A stretch of DNA of 41,442 bases, taken from contig CAZWLQ010000004.1 of NCBI GenBank assembly GCA_964634615.1, positions 1 to 41,442 of the forward strand, read 5' to 3'. The position numbers were made by a program, and so were the translations under genes. The notes under the pieces are model-generated. The model was given only the letters and a program-made list of their open reading frames with translations, had not been told where the DNA came from and ran no database searches. Shown one piece after another: positions 32,996 to 39,550 of this stretch (position 1 is its first letter; each line of letters starts with the position of its first letter). The stretch comes from EsbW-18 sp964634615. Its GTDB lineage: Bacteria > Patescibacteriota > Minisyncoccia > Phycocordibacterales > EsbW-18.

Positions 32996-33062
32996 ACAGG
33001 CACCTACCTTAAGCGGGAGGTTCATTACAGCAGGTATTGTCAACTTTTAGAATTATTTCACT

Positions 33063-34367
33063 ATGCAAGATCTCGTATCTCAGTCAGAGCGACGTTCGGT
33101 GAGAAACATTTCAATCGACCGTCCCCAAACCAGTGGCGACAACCCATCAGAAAGCGTTTTTTCAAAAGACTCTGGACCATCATTCCCTCAGCGTCCCTCG
33201 TTCATGAAATCACGCGGACGCGGTAGCAAACTTCCGTGGATTATCGGCGGCATTGTGATTGCCGTGGTCCTTATCTTTGTTATCGGCTCGATTTTTGCCG
33301 GCGCAACCGTAACGCTCACCCCTCGTTCAGCGCTCGTCAACTTGGACACTACCTTCACCGCATACCAAACACCGGCAGCGGGTTCTGTTGGCTTTGAAAT
33401 CGTTTCTGTTGAAAAAGAGGCGACACGAAGCGTCACGGCAACGGGCGAAGAGCGCATCGAGCGCCCTGCGTCAGGAACAATCGTCATCTATAACAACTAT
33501 GACGAAGACACCCAGAAATTGATCAAGAACACCCGCTTTCAAACTACTGACGGTAAGATCTATCGTATCCAGGAGTCAATCACTGTTCCTGGTAAGCACA
33601 AGGACGCAACAGGTGCGATGGTTCCTGGCAGCATCGAGGCAACCGTATTCGCCGACAGCGCAGGCGAGTCCTACAACATCGGTCTCTCCGACTTCACGAT
33701 TCCTGGCTTCAAGGAAAGCAATGACCCTCGCTACGATGGCTTCTACGCCCGTTCAAAGACCGAAATGACCGGCGGATTCTCTGGTACGGTGAAGACGGCA
33801 TCTGCAGAAGACACCGAAAAGGCGGAAAACGAGATGGAGGCAGAACTTTCAAGCGCACTGCTTGAAGAAGCGAAAACATCGCTCCCTGTGGAGTTTGTCT
33901 TGATGCCGGAGAGTGCAGAATATTCATTCACCAATCTTCCAAACGCAACGGGAGATGACGGCATGGTTGTATTGAAGAGCAAGGGCACAATTCGTCTCTT
34001 GGCAATCAATAAAGATGCAATCGCACAAGTCGCAGCACTCGAGCGTGTATCAGGATACGCAGGAGAACCTGTTACCTTTGCAAACACCGAGGAATTGACA
34101 TTTGAAATCGTAACCGATCCATTTGACCTCGCATCTGCAAGCTCAACAGACATTCGTGTAACTGGCCCAACAACCTTGGTTTGGACATTTGACACTGAAG
34201 CAATCGCAGCGGAGCTCGCGGGCAAGGCACGAAGCGCGACAAAAGCAATCTTCAGCAAATACCCAGGCATCGAGAAGGCCGACGTGGTTATCCGTCCATT
34301 CTGGAAACGCTCGCTTCCAACCGAGAGTGCCGACATTACTGTGGCTGTAGAACAAGTAAAGGAGTAA
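33063..34367 (+). CDS. Single-span membrane protein with beta-rich extracellular region
   Basis: 434 residues. The N-terminal 57 residues are polar and basic; a membrane span follows (about 59-80, LPWIIGGIVIAVVLIFVIGSIF); the rest is outside. The external part opens TVTLTPRSALVNLDTTFTAY and contains SGTIVIYNNY and TRFQTTDGKIYRI, a pattern seen in proteins often labelled baseplate J-like in candidate phyla genomes, which I name from memory and with caution. No enzyme motif is seen. The gene precedes infA by two bases, with infA's Shine-Dalgarno inside its 3' end, so it is co-expressed with the translation genes. Confidence 0.7.
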   Translation: MQDLVSQSERRSVRNISIDRPQTSGDNPSESVFSKDSGPSFPQRPSFMKSRGRGSKLPWIIGGIVIAVVLIFVIGSIFAGATVTLTPRSALVNLDTTFTAYQTPAAGSVGFEIVSVEKEATRSVTATGEERIERPASGTIVIYNNYDEDTQKLIKNTRFQTTDGKIYRIQESITVPGKHKDATGAMVPGSIEATVFADSAGESYNIGLSDFTIPGFKESNDPRYDGFYARSKTEMTGGFSGTVKTASAEDTEKAENEMEAELSSALLEEAKTSLPVEFVLMPESAEYSFTNLPNATGDDGMVVLKSKGTIRLLAINKDAIAQVAALERVSGYAGEPVTFANTEELTFEIVTDPFDLASASSTDIRVTGPTTLVWTFDTEAIAAELAGKARSATKAIFSKYPGIEKADVVIRPFWKRSLPTESADITVAVEQVKE

Positions 34368-34369
34368 GC

Positions 34370-34606
34370 ATGACAGCAACCCCTAAAGGAGAAGTTGTAA
34401 AAGCAAGCGTGGTTGAGGCACTCGCAAACGCCCATTTCCGCCTTGTATTGGATGTTCCTCTGGCAGAAGGAGAGACGAGAGAGCCCGTTATCGGCTATTT
34501 GGCAGGCAAAATGCGCCTGCACCGCATCCGTGTAATCGTCGGAGACACCGTTGAGGTACTTCTTGACCCGTACGGTGGCAAACCTCGCATCACCCGCCGA
34601 CTCTAG
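34370..34606 (+). CDS. infA: Translation initiation factor IF-1
   Basis: 78 residues with the OB-fold signatures of IF-1: KASVVEALANAHFRLVL, IGYLAGKMRLHRIRVIVGD and the C-terminal DPYGGKPRITRR. IF-1 binds the A site of the 30S subunit during initiation. A textbook Shine-Dalgarno (AAAGGAG) lies seven bases before the ATG and overlaps the stop of the upstream membrane-protein gene. In most bacteria infA follows secY-adk-map; those genes are absent here. Confidence 0.95.
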   Translation: MTATPKGEVVKASVVEALANAHFRLVLDVPLAEGETREPVIGYLAGKMRLHRIRVIVGDTVEVLLDPYGGKPRITRRL

Positions 34607-34619
34607 GCCTTCCTTAAAG

Positions 34620-34652
34620 AACGCTTGGGGACAGGGGTCTTGTGCGTTTTTT
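34620..34652 (+). terminator. Terminator after infA
   Basis: AACGC pairs with GCGTT around a 19-base loop, followed by a T-run. Confidence 0.5.
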
Positions 34653-34659
34653 GGCTGCG

Positions 34660-34668
34660 TGTTACTAT
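34660..34668 (+). promoter_or_regulatory. Extended -10 promoter of the rpmJ-rpsI ribosomal cluster
   Basis: TGTTACTAT lies seven bases after the T-run of the infA terminator. The leader to rpmJ is about 73 bases and contains AGGGT/ACCCT repeats able to form a hairpin, a possible site for autoregulation. Confidence 0.5.
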
Positions 34669-34747
34669 GGCAGCTCCACAAAGGGTAAACCCTCACAGGG
34701 TCGGTTATTTCTTTGCGCAGGTAGAGAAACACCAAAAAACATACATT

Positions 34748-34861
34748 ATGAAAGTCAAATCCGCGGTCGAAAAACGATGCAACAAATGTAAGATGGTCCG
34801 CCGTGCGGGTCGCCTTCGCATCGTCTGTTCAAACCCTCGTCACAAGCAGCGTCAAGGCTAA
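34748..34861 (+). CDS. rpmJ: Ribosomal protein bL36
   Basis: 37 residues, MKVKSAVEKRCNKCKMVRR at the start, with the zinc-binding cysteines CNKC and a later C and H (IVCSNPRHKQRQG). The ATG at 34748 fits the family length exactly; upstream in-frame starts would add an unrelated N-terminus. Confidence 0.97.
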   Translation: MKVKSAVEKRCNKCKMVRRAGRLRIVCSNPRHKQRQG

Positions 34862-34937
34862 AGACAAGAAACGAGGGTATAGGGTGTAGCCATGAGAGGC
34901 AAAGGAACACCCCAAACCCCGCAACACTAAAATTTCT

Positions 34938-35318
34938 ATGCGTATCGCAGGTATCACACTTCCAGACAATAAGCGCATGCCGTTTGCTCTCACATCGGTA
35001 TACGGCATCGGTCGTGCTCGTGCACTCAAGGTTCTTGAGACTGCAAAAGTTGACGCAGCTAAGAAGCCAACCGACCTTTCAGAAGCAGAAGAAGGAGCAA
35101 TCCGAAAGGCGCTCGAAGGGTACATTCTCGAAGGAGACTTGAAGCGTGAAGTATCAGGAAACATCAAGCGATTGAAAGACATCACAGCGAACCGTGGCAT
35201 GCGTCACAGCAAGCGCCTCCCGGTCCGTGGCCAGCGCACCAAGACCAACTCTCGTACTGTTCGTGGCAACGTTCGCAAGACGATGGGTTCTGGTAAGCGT
35301 AAGGTTGAACTCAAATAA
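34938..35318 (+). CDS. rpsM: Ribosomal protein uS13
   Basis: 126 residues. MRIAGITLPDNKRMPFALTS at the N-terminus, the helix-two-turn-helix YGIGRARALKVLE, and the basic C-terminal tail RGMRHSKRLPVRGQRTKTN that reaches tRNA in the P site. rpsK follows after six bases. Confidence 0.97.
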   Translation: MRIAGITLPDNKRMPFALTSVYGIGRARALKVLETAKVDAAKKPTDLSEAEEGAIRKALEGYILEGDLKREVSGNIKRLKDITANRGMRHSKRLPVRGQRTKTNSRTVRGNVRKTMGSGKRKVELK

Positions 35319-35324
35319 TACTTT

Positions 35325-35756
35325 ATGGGAAAGAAACGAGTTGCATCAAAAGGCGGAGCGGCAGGCGAGGGAGCATCACAAGGTGGCTCACGTCTTTCAC
35401 GCAAGAAGCTCGACAAGGGCATTCTCTTCGTTGAAGCTACCTACAACAACACAAAAGTCTGTCTTGCGGATAGTGCAGGACAAGTCGTCAGCTGGTCATC
35501 ATCAGGAACTCTTGGATTCAAGGGTGCAAAGAAGGGGACACCGTTCGCTGCTGCAAAGGTTGGCGAACACATGGGCGATGTTGGCAAACAGCTTGCTGTC
35601 CGTGAAATTGGCATCGTGGTAAAAGGTGTCGGTTCGGGCCGAGAATCGGCAATCCGCGCCTTTGTTGCAAAGTCAGGATCGGTGATTTCATTCATCGAAG
35701 ACCGCACGCCGGTTCCGTTCAACGGTCCTAAAGCAAAGAAAGCCCGCCGCGTCTAA
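35325..35756 (+). CDS. rpsK: Ribosomal protein uS11
   Basis: 143 residues. Core signatures ILFVEATYNNTKVCLADSAG, GTPFAAAKVGEHMGD and KGVGSGRESAIRAF are present. The N-terminus has a Gly/Ser/Lys-rich extension of about 25 residues. The C-terminus, NGPKAKKARRV, is a variant of the usual NGCRPPKKRRV. Confidence 0.97.
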   Translation: MGKKRVASKGGAAGEGASQGGSRLSRKKLDKGILFVEATYNNTKVCLADSAGQVVSWSSSGTLGFKGAKKGTPFAAAKVGEHMGDVGKQLAVREIGIVVKGVGSGRESAIRAFVAKSGSVISFIEDRTPVPFNGPKAKKARRV

Positions 35757-35777
35757 TCATTTCTTATTTAATCAACC

Positions 35778-36395
35778 ATGCTTCGCCTTAAACGATTCAA
35801 AGTAGCCCGCCGTCTTGGACCTCTCGTCTTCGATCAAACGCAGACAGAGCGTTTTGCTATGTCTGAAGCTCGCAAGAAAGCAGCTCCAGCAAAAGACAAG
35901 CGTCGCAAGAACATTTCTGCATACAACGTCTCACTCCGCGACAAGCAACGCCTTCGTATTTTTTACGGCATGCCAGAGCGTCAGTTCAAGCGCTACATCA
36001 AAGAATCAGTTGCAAAAGAGGGTGGTGCAGTGTTGAACCTCTACACGATGCTTGAATCGCGCCTCGACAACGTCGTCTACCGCGTTGGTTTGGCAAGCAC
36101 TCACCGTGCAGCTCGTCAGATGGTTAGCCACGGTCACATCACCGTAAACGGCAAGAAAATCCGCGTTCCATCACATATCGTTTCAATCGGAAACATTATT
36201 GGTATTCGCGAAGGAAGCGTCGGAAGCAAACTCTTCACGAACAACGAAGAGAAGAAGGAGGGCAGCGTAAAATTGCCATCATGGATTAGCGAGAGCGAGA
36301 AGCAGAAAACCTGGAAAATAACAGGTGCACCGCGCGCAGATGAAATCCCTGATGCATTCAATATTCCGTCAGTTGTCGAATTTTATTCACGCTAA
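35778..36395 (+). CDS. rpsD: Ribosomal protein uS4
   Basis: 205 residues. The S4 RNA-binding domain is clear (LESRLDNVVYRVGLASTHRA and VSHGHITVNGKKIRVPS). The N-terminal domain lacks the zinc-binding cysteines found in some bacterial S4 proteins. uS4 nucleates 30S assembly and represses the alpha operon in many bacteria. It lies directly before rpoA as usual. Confidence 0.97.
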   Translation: MLRLKRFKVARRLGPLVFDQTQTERFAMSEARKKAAPAKDKRRKNISAYNVSLRDKQRLRIFYGMPERQFKRYIKESVAKEGGAVLNLYTMLESRLDNVVYRVGLASTHRAARQMVSHGHITVNGKKIRVPSHIVSIGNIIGIREGSVGSKLFTNNEEKKEGSVKLPSWISESEKQKTWKITGAPRADEIPDAFNIPSVVEFYSR

Positions 36396-36418
36396 ATAGT
36401 GTTAATTAAGATTGAGTT

Positions 36419-37390
36419 ATGGAACCCACTATGCACACACCAAGTCAGCCGAAAGTTGTTTCTGAAAAAGGAAACGCCGGCTCATACCAGATCGATAACC
36501 TCTACCCGGGGTATGGCCACACGCTCGGTAACTCGCTTCGCCGAATTATCCTCTCATCAATTCCTGGCGCTGCGGTTACGTCGGTCAAAATCAACGGCGT
36601 CCACCACGAATTTTCAACCATCGAGGGCGTAAAAGAAGACGTTGTTCGCATCATGCTTAACTTGAAGCAGGTTCGTTTTGAACTTGTTGGTGACGAGCCA
36701 CAGACAGCAACCCTTTCTATCAAAGGACCAAAGGAAGTGAAGGCATCAGACCTCTCGCTCCCGGGCCAGCTTCGTGTTCTCACTCCCGATGAACACATTG
36801 CATCAATCACGGGAAAAGCAGAGCTCGACCTCGAAATCCGCGTTGAAAAGGGCCTTGGCTACGTTCCAAAAGAAGTGCACCACAAAGACAAAGTTGAGGT
36901 TGGCGTTGTTACCATGGACGCAGTCTTCACCCCAATCAAGCGCGTAACCTACGATGTTGAGAACATGCGTGTTGGTGACCGCACCGACTTCAACCGCTTG
37001 AAGATGTTCATCGAAACCGATGGCACCCTCACACCACGCGAAGCACTCGAACAGTCAATTCGAATCATGATTGACCAGTTGAAGGCAATCGTTGGATTCG
37101 AAGAGCCTGCAATCCCTGAAGTCTCATTTGAAAAAGAAGAGTCTGGTGAGGCACTCGAAGGAGGTGAAGTGACCGAAGAATCATCAAAAGAGTTTTTGAA
37201 GACCCGCATCGAAACCCTTTCTCTCTCGACCCGCACTGAAAACGCACTTACGTCCGCAAACATCCGCACTGTTGGAGGTTTGGTTCGCAAGAAAGAAGAA
37301 GACCTTTTCTCTGTCGAAGGATTGGGCGAAAAGGGAGTTCAGGAAATCCGCCGCGCGCTTGCAAACTACGGTATCACCCTCAAACAGTAA
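36419..37390 (+). CDS. rpoA: RNA polymerase alpha subunit
   Basis: 323 residues in two domains. The N-terminal assembly domain has YPGYGHTLGNSLRRIILSSI (family signature) and the beta-contacting segment FSTIEGVKEDVV. An acidic linker (about 235-258) leads to the C-terminal domain LSTRTENALTSANIRTVGGL and VEGLGEKGVQEIRRAL, which contacts promoter UP elements and activators. A second ATG at 36431 is in frame and could be the start. Confidence 0.97.
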   Translation: MEPTMHTPSQPKVVSEKGNAGSYQIDNLYPGYGHTLGNSLRRIILSSIPGAAVTSVKINGVHHEFSTIEGVKEDVVRIMLNLKQVRFELVGDEPQTATLSIKGPKEVKASDLSLPGQLRVLTPDEHIASITGKAELDLEIRVEKGLGYVPKEVHHKDKVEVGVVTMDAVFTPIKRVTYDVENMRVGDRTDFNRLKMFIETDGTLTPREALEQSIRIMIDQLKAIVGFEEPAIPEVSFEKEESGEALEGGEVTEESSKEFLKTRIETLSLSTRTENALTSANIRTVGGLVRKKEEDLFSVEGLGEKGVQEIRRALANYGITLKQ

Positions 37391-37416
37391 GTATTTAGAG
37401 CACTGATCAAAAGCTT

Positions 37417-37770
37417 ATGCGACACCACAACGTCAACAGAAAATTCGGCCGCGAAAAGAAACCACGAGAAGCATTCATCCGCTCGCTCGCAAGCTCTTTG
37501 ATCATGAAAGGAAAGATCTCAACAACGCTCCCACGAGCAAAAGAGATTCGCCCATTCGTTGAAAAGCTCGTTACCCGTGCAAAGAACCCAACACTCGCAA
37601 ACACACGCATCCTCGTTACCCGTCTTGGAACTGACGATATGCGTGTCAGCAAGAAGTTGATTGCGGTTGCAGAAGGATACAAGGGTCGCGCAGGAGGATA
37701 CCTCCGCATCACAAAGACCGGTTTCCGCCAGGGCGACGCAGCACCAAAAGCAATCATTGAATTCGTATAA
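37417..37770 (+). CDS. rplQ: Ribosomal protein bL17
   Basis: 117 residues starting MRHHNVNRKFGREKKPREAF, with LASSLIMKGKISTTLPRAKE and the C-terminal GGYLRITKTGFRQGDAAPKA. Normal length and context after rpoA. Confidence 0.97.
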   Translation: MRHHNVNRKFGREKKPREAFIRSLASSLIMKGKISTTLPRAKEIRPFVEKLVTRAKNPTLANTRILVTRLGTDDMRVSKKLIAVAEGYKGRAGGYLRITKTGFRQGDAAPKAIIEFV

Positions 37771-37778
37771 ACAACCGT

Positions 37779-38120
37779 ATGATTACCATCGACGCACAAA
37801 ACAAGAAGCTCGGACGACTCGCTAGCGAGGTCGCAATCCTCCTCATGGGTAAGGATCAGACCGATTTCGCACGAAACGCGATTCCTGACCGTGACATCAA
37901 GGTCATCAACGCGGACAAGCTCGCAATCGAGCCACGAAAACTTCTTGCAAAGGAGTACACAAGCTACACGGGTTACCCGGGTGGTTTGAAAACAGAGACC
38001 TTGGGTGCGTTGATCGCACGGAAGGGAGCGTCTGAAGCAATTAGGAAGGCAGTGCACGGCATGCTCCCAGGCAACAAGCTTCGCCCACGCATGATGAAGC
38101 ACTTGATCATCGAAGCATAA
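37779..38120 (+). CDS. rplM: Ribosomal protein uL13, short form
   Basis: 113 residues against 142 in E. coli. It begins MITIDAQNKKLGRLASEVA, so the usual 15 or so N-terminal residues before the W(Y/H)xxDA strand are missing, and ends KLRPRMMKHLIIEA without the C-terminal extension. The core (YTGYPGGLKTETL; KAVHGMLPGNKLR) is intact. The gene is complete, with an adjacent rpsI start, so the trimming is real. Confidence 0.95.
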   Translation: MITIDAQNKKLGRLASEVAILLMGKDQTDFARNAIPDRDIKVINADKLAIEPRKLLAKEYTSYTGYPGGLKTETLGALIARKGASEAIRKAVHGMLPGNKLRPRMMKHLIIEA

Positions 38121-38125
38121 CTCAT

Positions 38126-38533
38126 ATGGCTACCACCGCATCAAAAAAATACATCGAGGCAATCGGACGTCGCAAACTCGCTATCGCACGTGTTCGCGTG
38201 ACCTTCGGTACTGCAAAATCATCATTCACCATCAACGACCGCCCACTCGATGAGTACTTTCCACTCAAAGACCACCAGATGATCGCTCGCGAAGCACTTG
38301 TGAAGACTGACAAAGCAAACGCAAGCGTTACGGTGCAGGTTAAGGGTGGCGGAATCCACGCCCAGGCAGAGGCAATCCGCCTTGGTACCGCACGAGCACT
38401 TTTGGTTGAAGACCGCGAACTCCGCGCAACCTTGAAGCCTGCTGGATACTTGCGACGTGACCCACGTATCGTTGAACGCAAGAAATTCGGTTTGAAGAAA
38501 GCTCGCAAGAGCCCACAATGGGCAAAGCGTTAA
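38126..38533 (+). CDS. rpsI: Ribosomal protein uS9
   Basis: 135 residues. Signatures YIEAIGRRKLAIARVRV, VKGGGIHAQAEAIRLGTARAL and RKKFGLKKARKSPQWAKR, whose terminal Lys-Arg contacts P-site tRNA. It follows rplM after five bases as in most bacteria. Confidence 0.97.
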   Translation: MATTASKKYIEAIGRRKLAIARVRVTFGTAKSSFTINDRPLDEYFPLKDHQMIAREALVKTDKANASVTVQVKGGGIHAQAEAIRLGTARALLVEDRELRATLKPAGYLRRDPRIVERKKFGLKKARKSPQWAKR

Positions 38534-38591
38534 TTCCTTTTTGCCCATTGTGGTGGAAAGGGGTCGGGAAAACTCTCAAATATAAATCAAG

Positions 38592-38613
38592 GCCGCCTCG
38601 CAGGGCGGCTTTT
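38592..38613. terminator. Bidirectional terminator after rpsI and orphan gene 3
   Basis: GCCGCC and GGCGGC pair around TCGCAG, followed by TTTTG on the plus strand. The minus-strand orphan gene ends 17 bases away and can use the same stem. Confidence 0.8.
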
Positions 38614-38629
38614 GAAATACTTCGAGTGG

Positions 38630-38851
38630 TCACTTCAGCGCCTTCTCCCGTCTCTGTCGGCGGAGCGTGACAGTACTGACGTAGTGACATTCATCTCCTT
38701 CGGGTCCTTCGCTGATTCCCCACACCTCCTTATTGAATTCCTGATTGATGACCTTGGTCGCGGCGGCGCTGATTGCCACAAGAAGTGCTTGTCTGATCCG
38801 TGGATCATCGCGACGTCCAGGGATGCGCACCTCATACCCAAACTTGATCAT
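38630..38851 (-). CDS. Hypothetical protein (orphan cassette 3)
   Basis: 73 residues, unrecognised. MIKFGYEVRIPGRRDDPRIR at the start, a central Ala-rich helix (ALLVAISAAATKVI), an acidic stretch and a basic end (TLRRQRREKALK). No membrane or metal motif. GAGGAG lies eight bases before the ATG, and a consensus -35 promoter precedes it on the minus strand. It stands alone between rpsI and grpE, opposite in strand to both. Confidence 0.65.
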   Translation of the reverse strand: MIKFGYEVRIPGRRDDPRIRQALLVAISAAATKVINQEFNKEVWGISEGPEGDECHYVSTVTLRRQRREKALK

Positions 38852-38889
38852 GGTGAGAGCTCCTCTCTAGTTGTGCTACTCCGATGACA

Positions 38890-38918
38890 AAGCTACAAGC
38901 ATATCCGTTCTTTGTCAA
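38890..38918 (-). promoter_or_regulatory. Promoter of orphan gene 3
   Basis: On the minus strand TTGACA (38918-38913), a 17 bp spacer and TAGCTT (38895-38890). It is back to back with the grpE promoter. Confidence 0.6.
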
Positions 38919-38941
38919 TTCATTTGTTATCGAAAACGTTG

Positions 38942-38947
38942 TAAAAT
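38942..38947 (+). promoter_or_regulatory. grpE promoter -10, leaderless
   Basis: TAAAAT preceded by TG ends six bases before the grpE ATG. No CIRCE inverted repeat (HrcA operator) is visible. Confidence 0.55.
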
Positions 38948-38953
38948 ATACCT

Positions 38954-39520
38954 ATGACGAAGAAGAAAGAACCTACCCCTGAAGATATCGAAATCATAGA
39001 AGACGAAGAGACCGCCGCTCGGAAACCTTTTGGCAAGAGCGACAGCAAGCTTCGTGACGAGCTCGATCAGGCAAACAAGGAAAAGAAAGAGTACCTTGCC
39101 GGCTGGCAACGTGCCCAGGCAGACCTTGCAAACGTTCGAAAGGACGCGTTTGAGGCCGAAAAGAAGGTCTTTCCGAGGGCTTTAACGACGATTCTCACCG
39201 ATCTTTTGCCGGTGTTGGATAGCTTTGACCTCGCTTTCGGCAACAAGGAGGCGTGGGAGTCCGCTCCAAAGAACTGGCGTGATGGTGTCACGTATATCCA
39301 CCAGCAGTTTTTAAGTGTCCTCTCTGGATATGGCGTTTCAGTGATCGATCCGGTGGACGAGGAGTTTAACCCTCAAGTTCACGAATCAATCGAAGCGATA
39401 CCTGTTGCAGAGGAAAATAAAGACGGTAAAATCCTCTCCGTAATGCAAAAAGGGTATCGCATGGGCGAGACAATCATACGACCCGCGAGAGTAAAAGTTG
39501 GAATGTACGAAACACACTAA
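38954..39520 (+). CDS. grpE: GrpE nucleotide exchange factor
   Basis: 188 residues: an acidic N-terminal tail, a long coiled-coil helix (LRDELDQANKEKKEYLAGWQ onward), then the beta-wing with the signatures LLPVLDSFDLAF, GVSVIDPVDEEFNPQVHE and the C-terminal VMQKGYRMGETIIRPARVKV. It releases ADP from DnaK, encoded 30 bases downstream. Confidence 0.96.
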   Translation: MTKKKEPTPEDIEIIEDEETAARKPFGKSDSKLRDELDQANKEKKEYLAGWQRAQADLANVRKDAFEAEKKVFPRALTTILTDLLPVLDSFDLAFGNKEAWESAPKNWRDGVTYIHQQFLSVLSGYGVSVIDPVDEEFNPQVHESIEAIPVAEENKDGKILSVMQKGYRMGETIIRPARVKVGMYETH

Positions 39521-39550
39521 ATTCTTAATCATCTAACCTTCAAAAACTAT

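Noticed and set aside
33743..34735. 330-residue minus-strand ORF over the beta-protein and infA genes
   Set aside because: Serine-rich antisense shadow of genes with clear starts and ribosome binding sites.
38870..38953. CIRCE/HrcA operator upstream of grpE
   Set aside because: No TTAGCACTC-N9-GAGTGCTAA-like inverted repeat is present.
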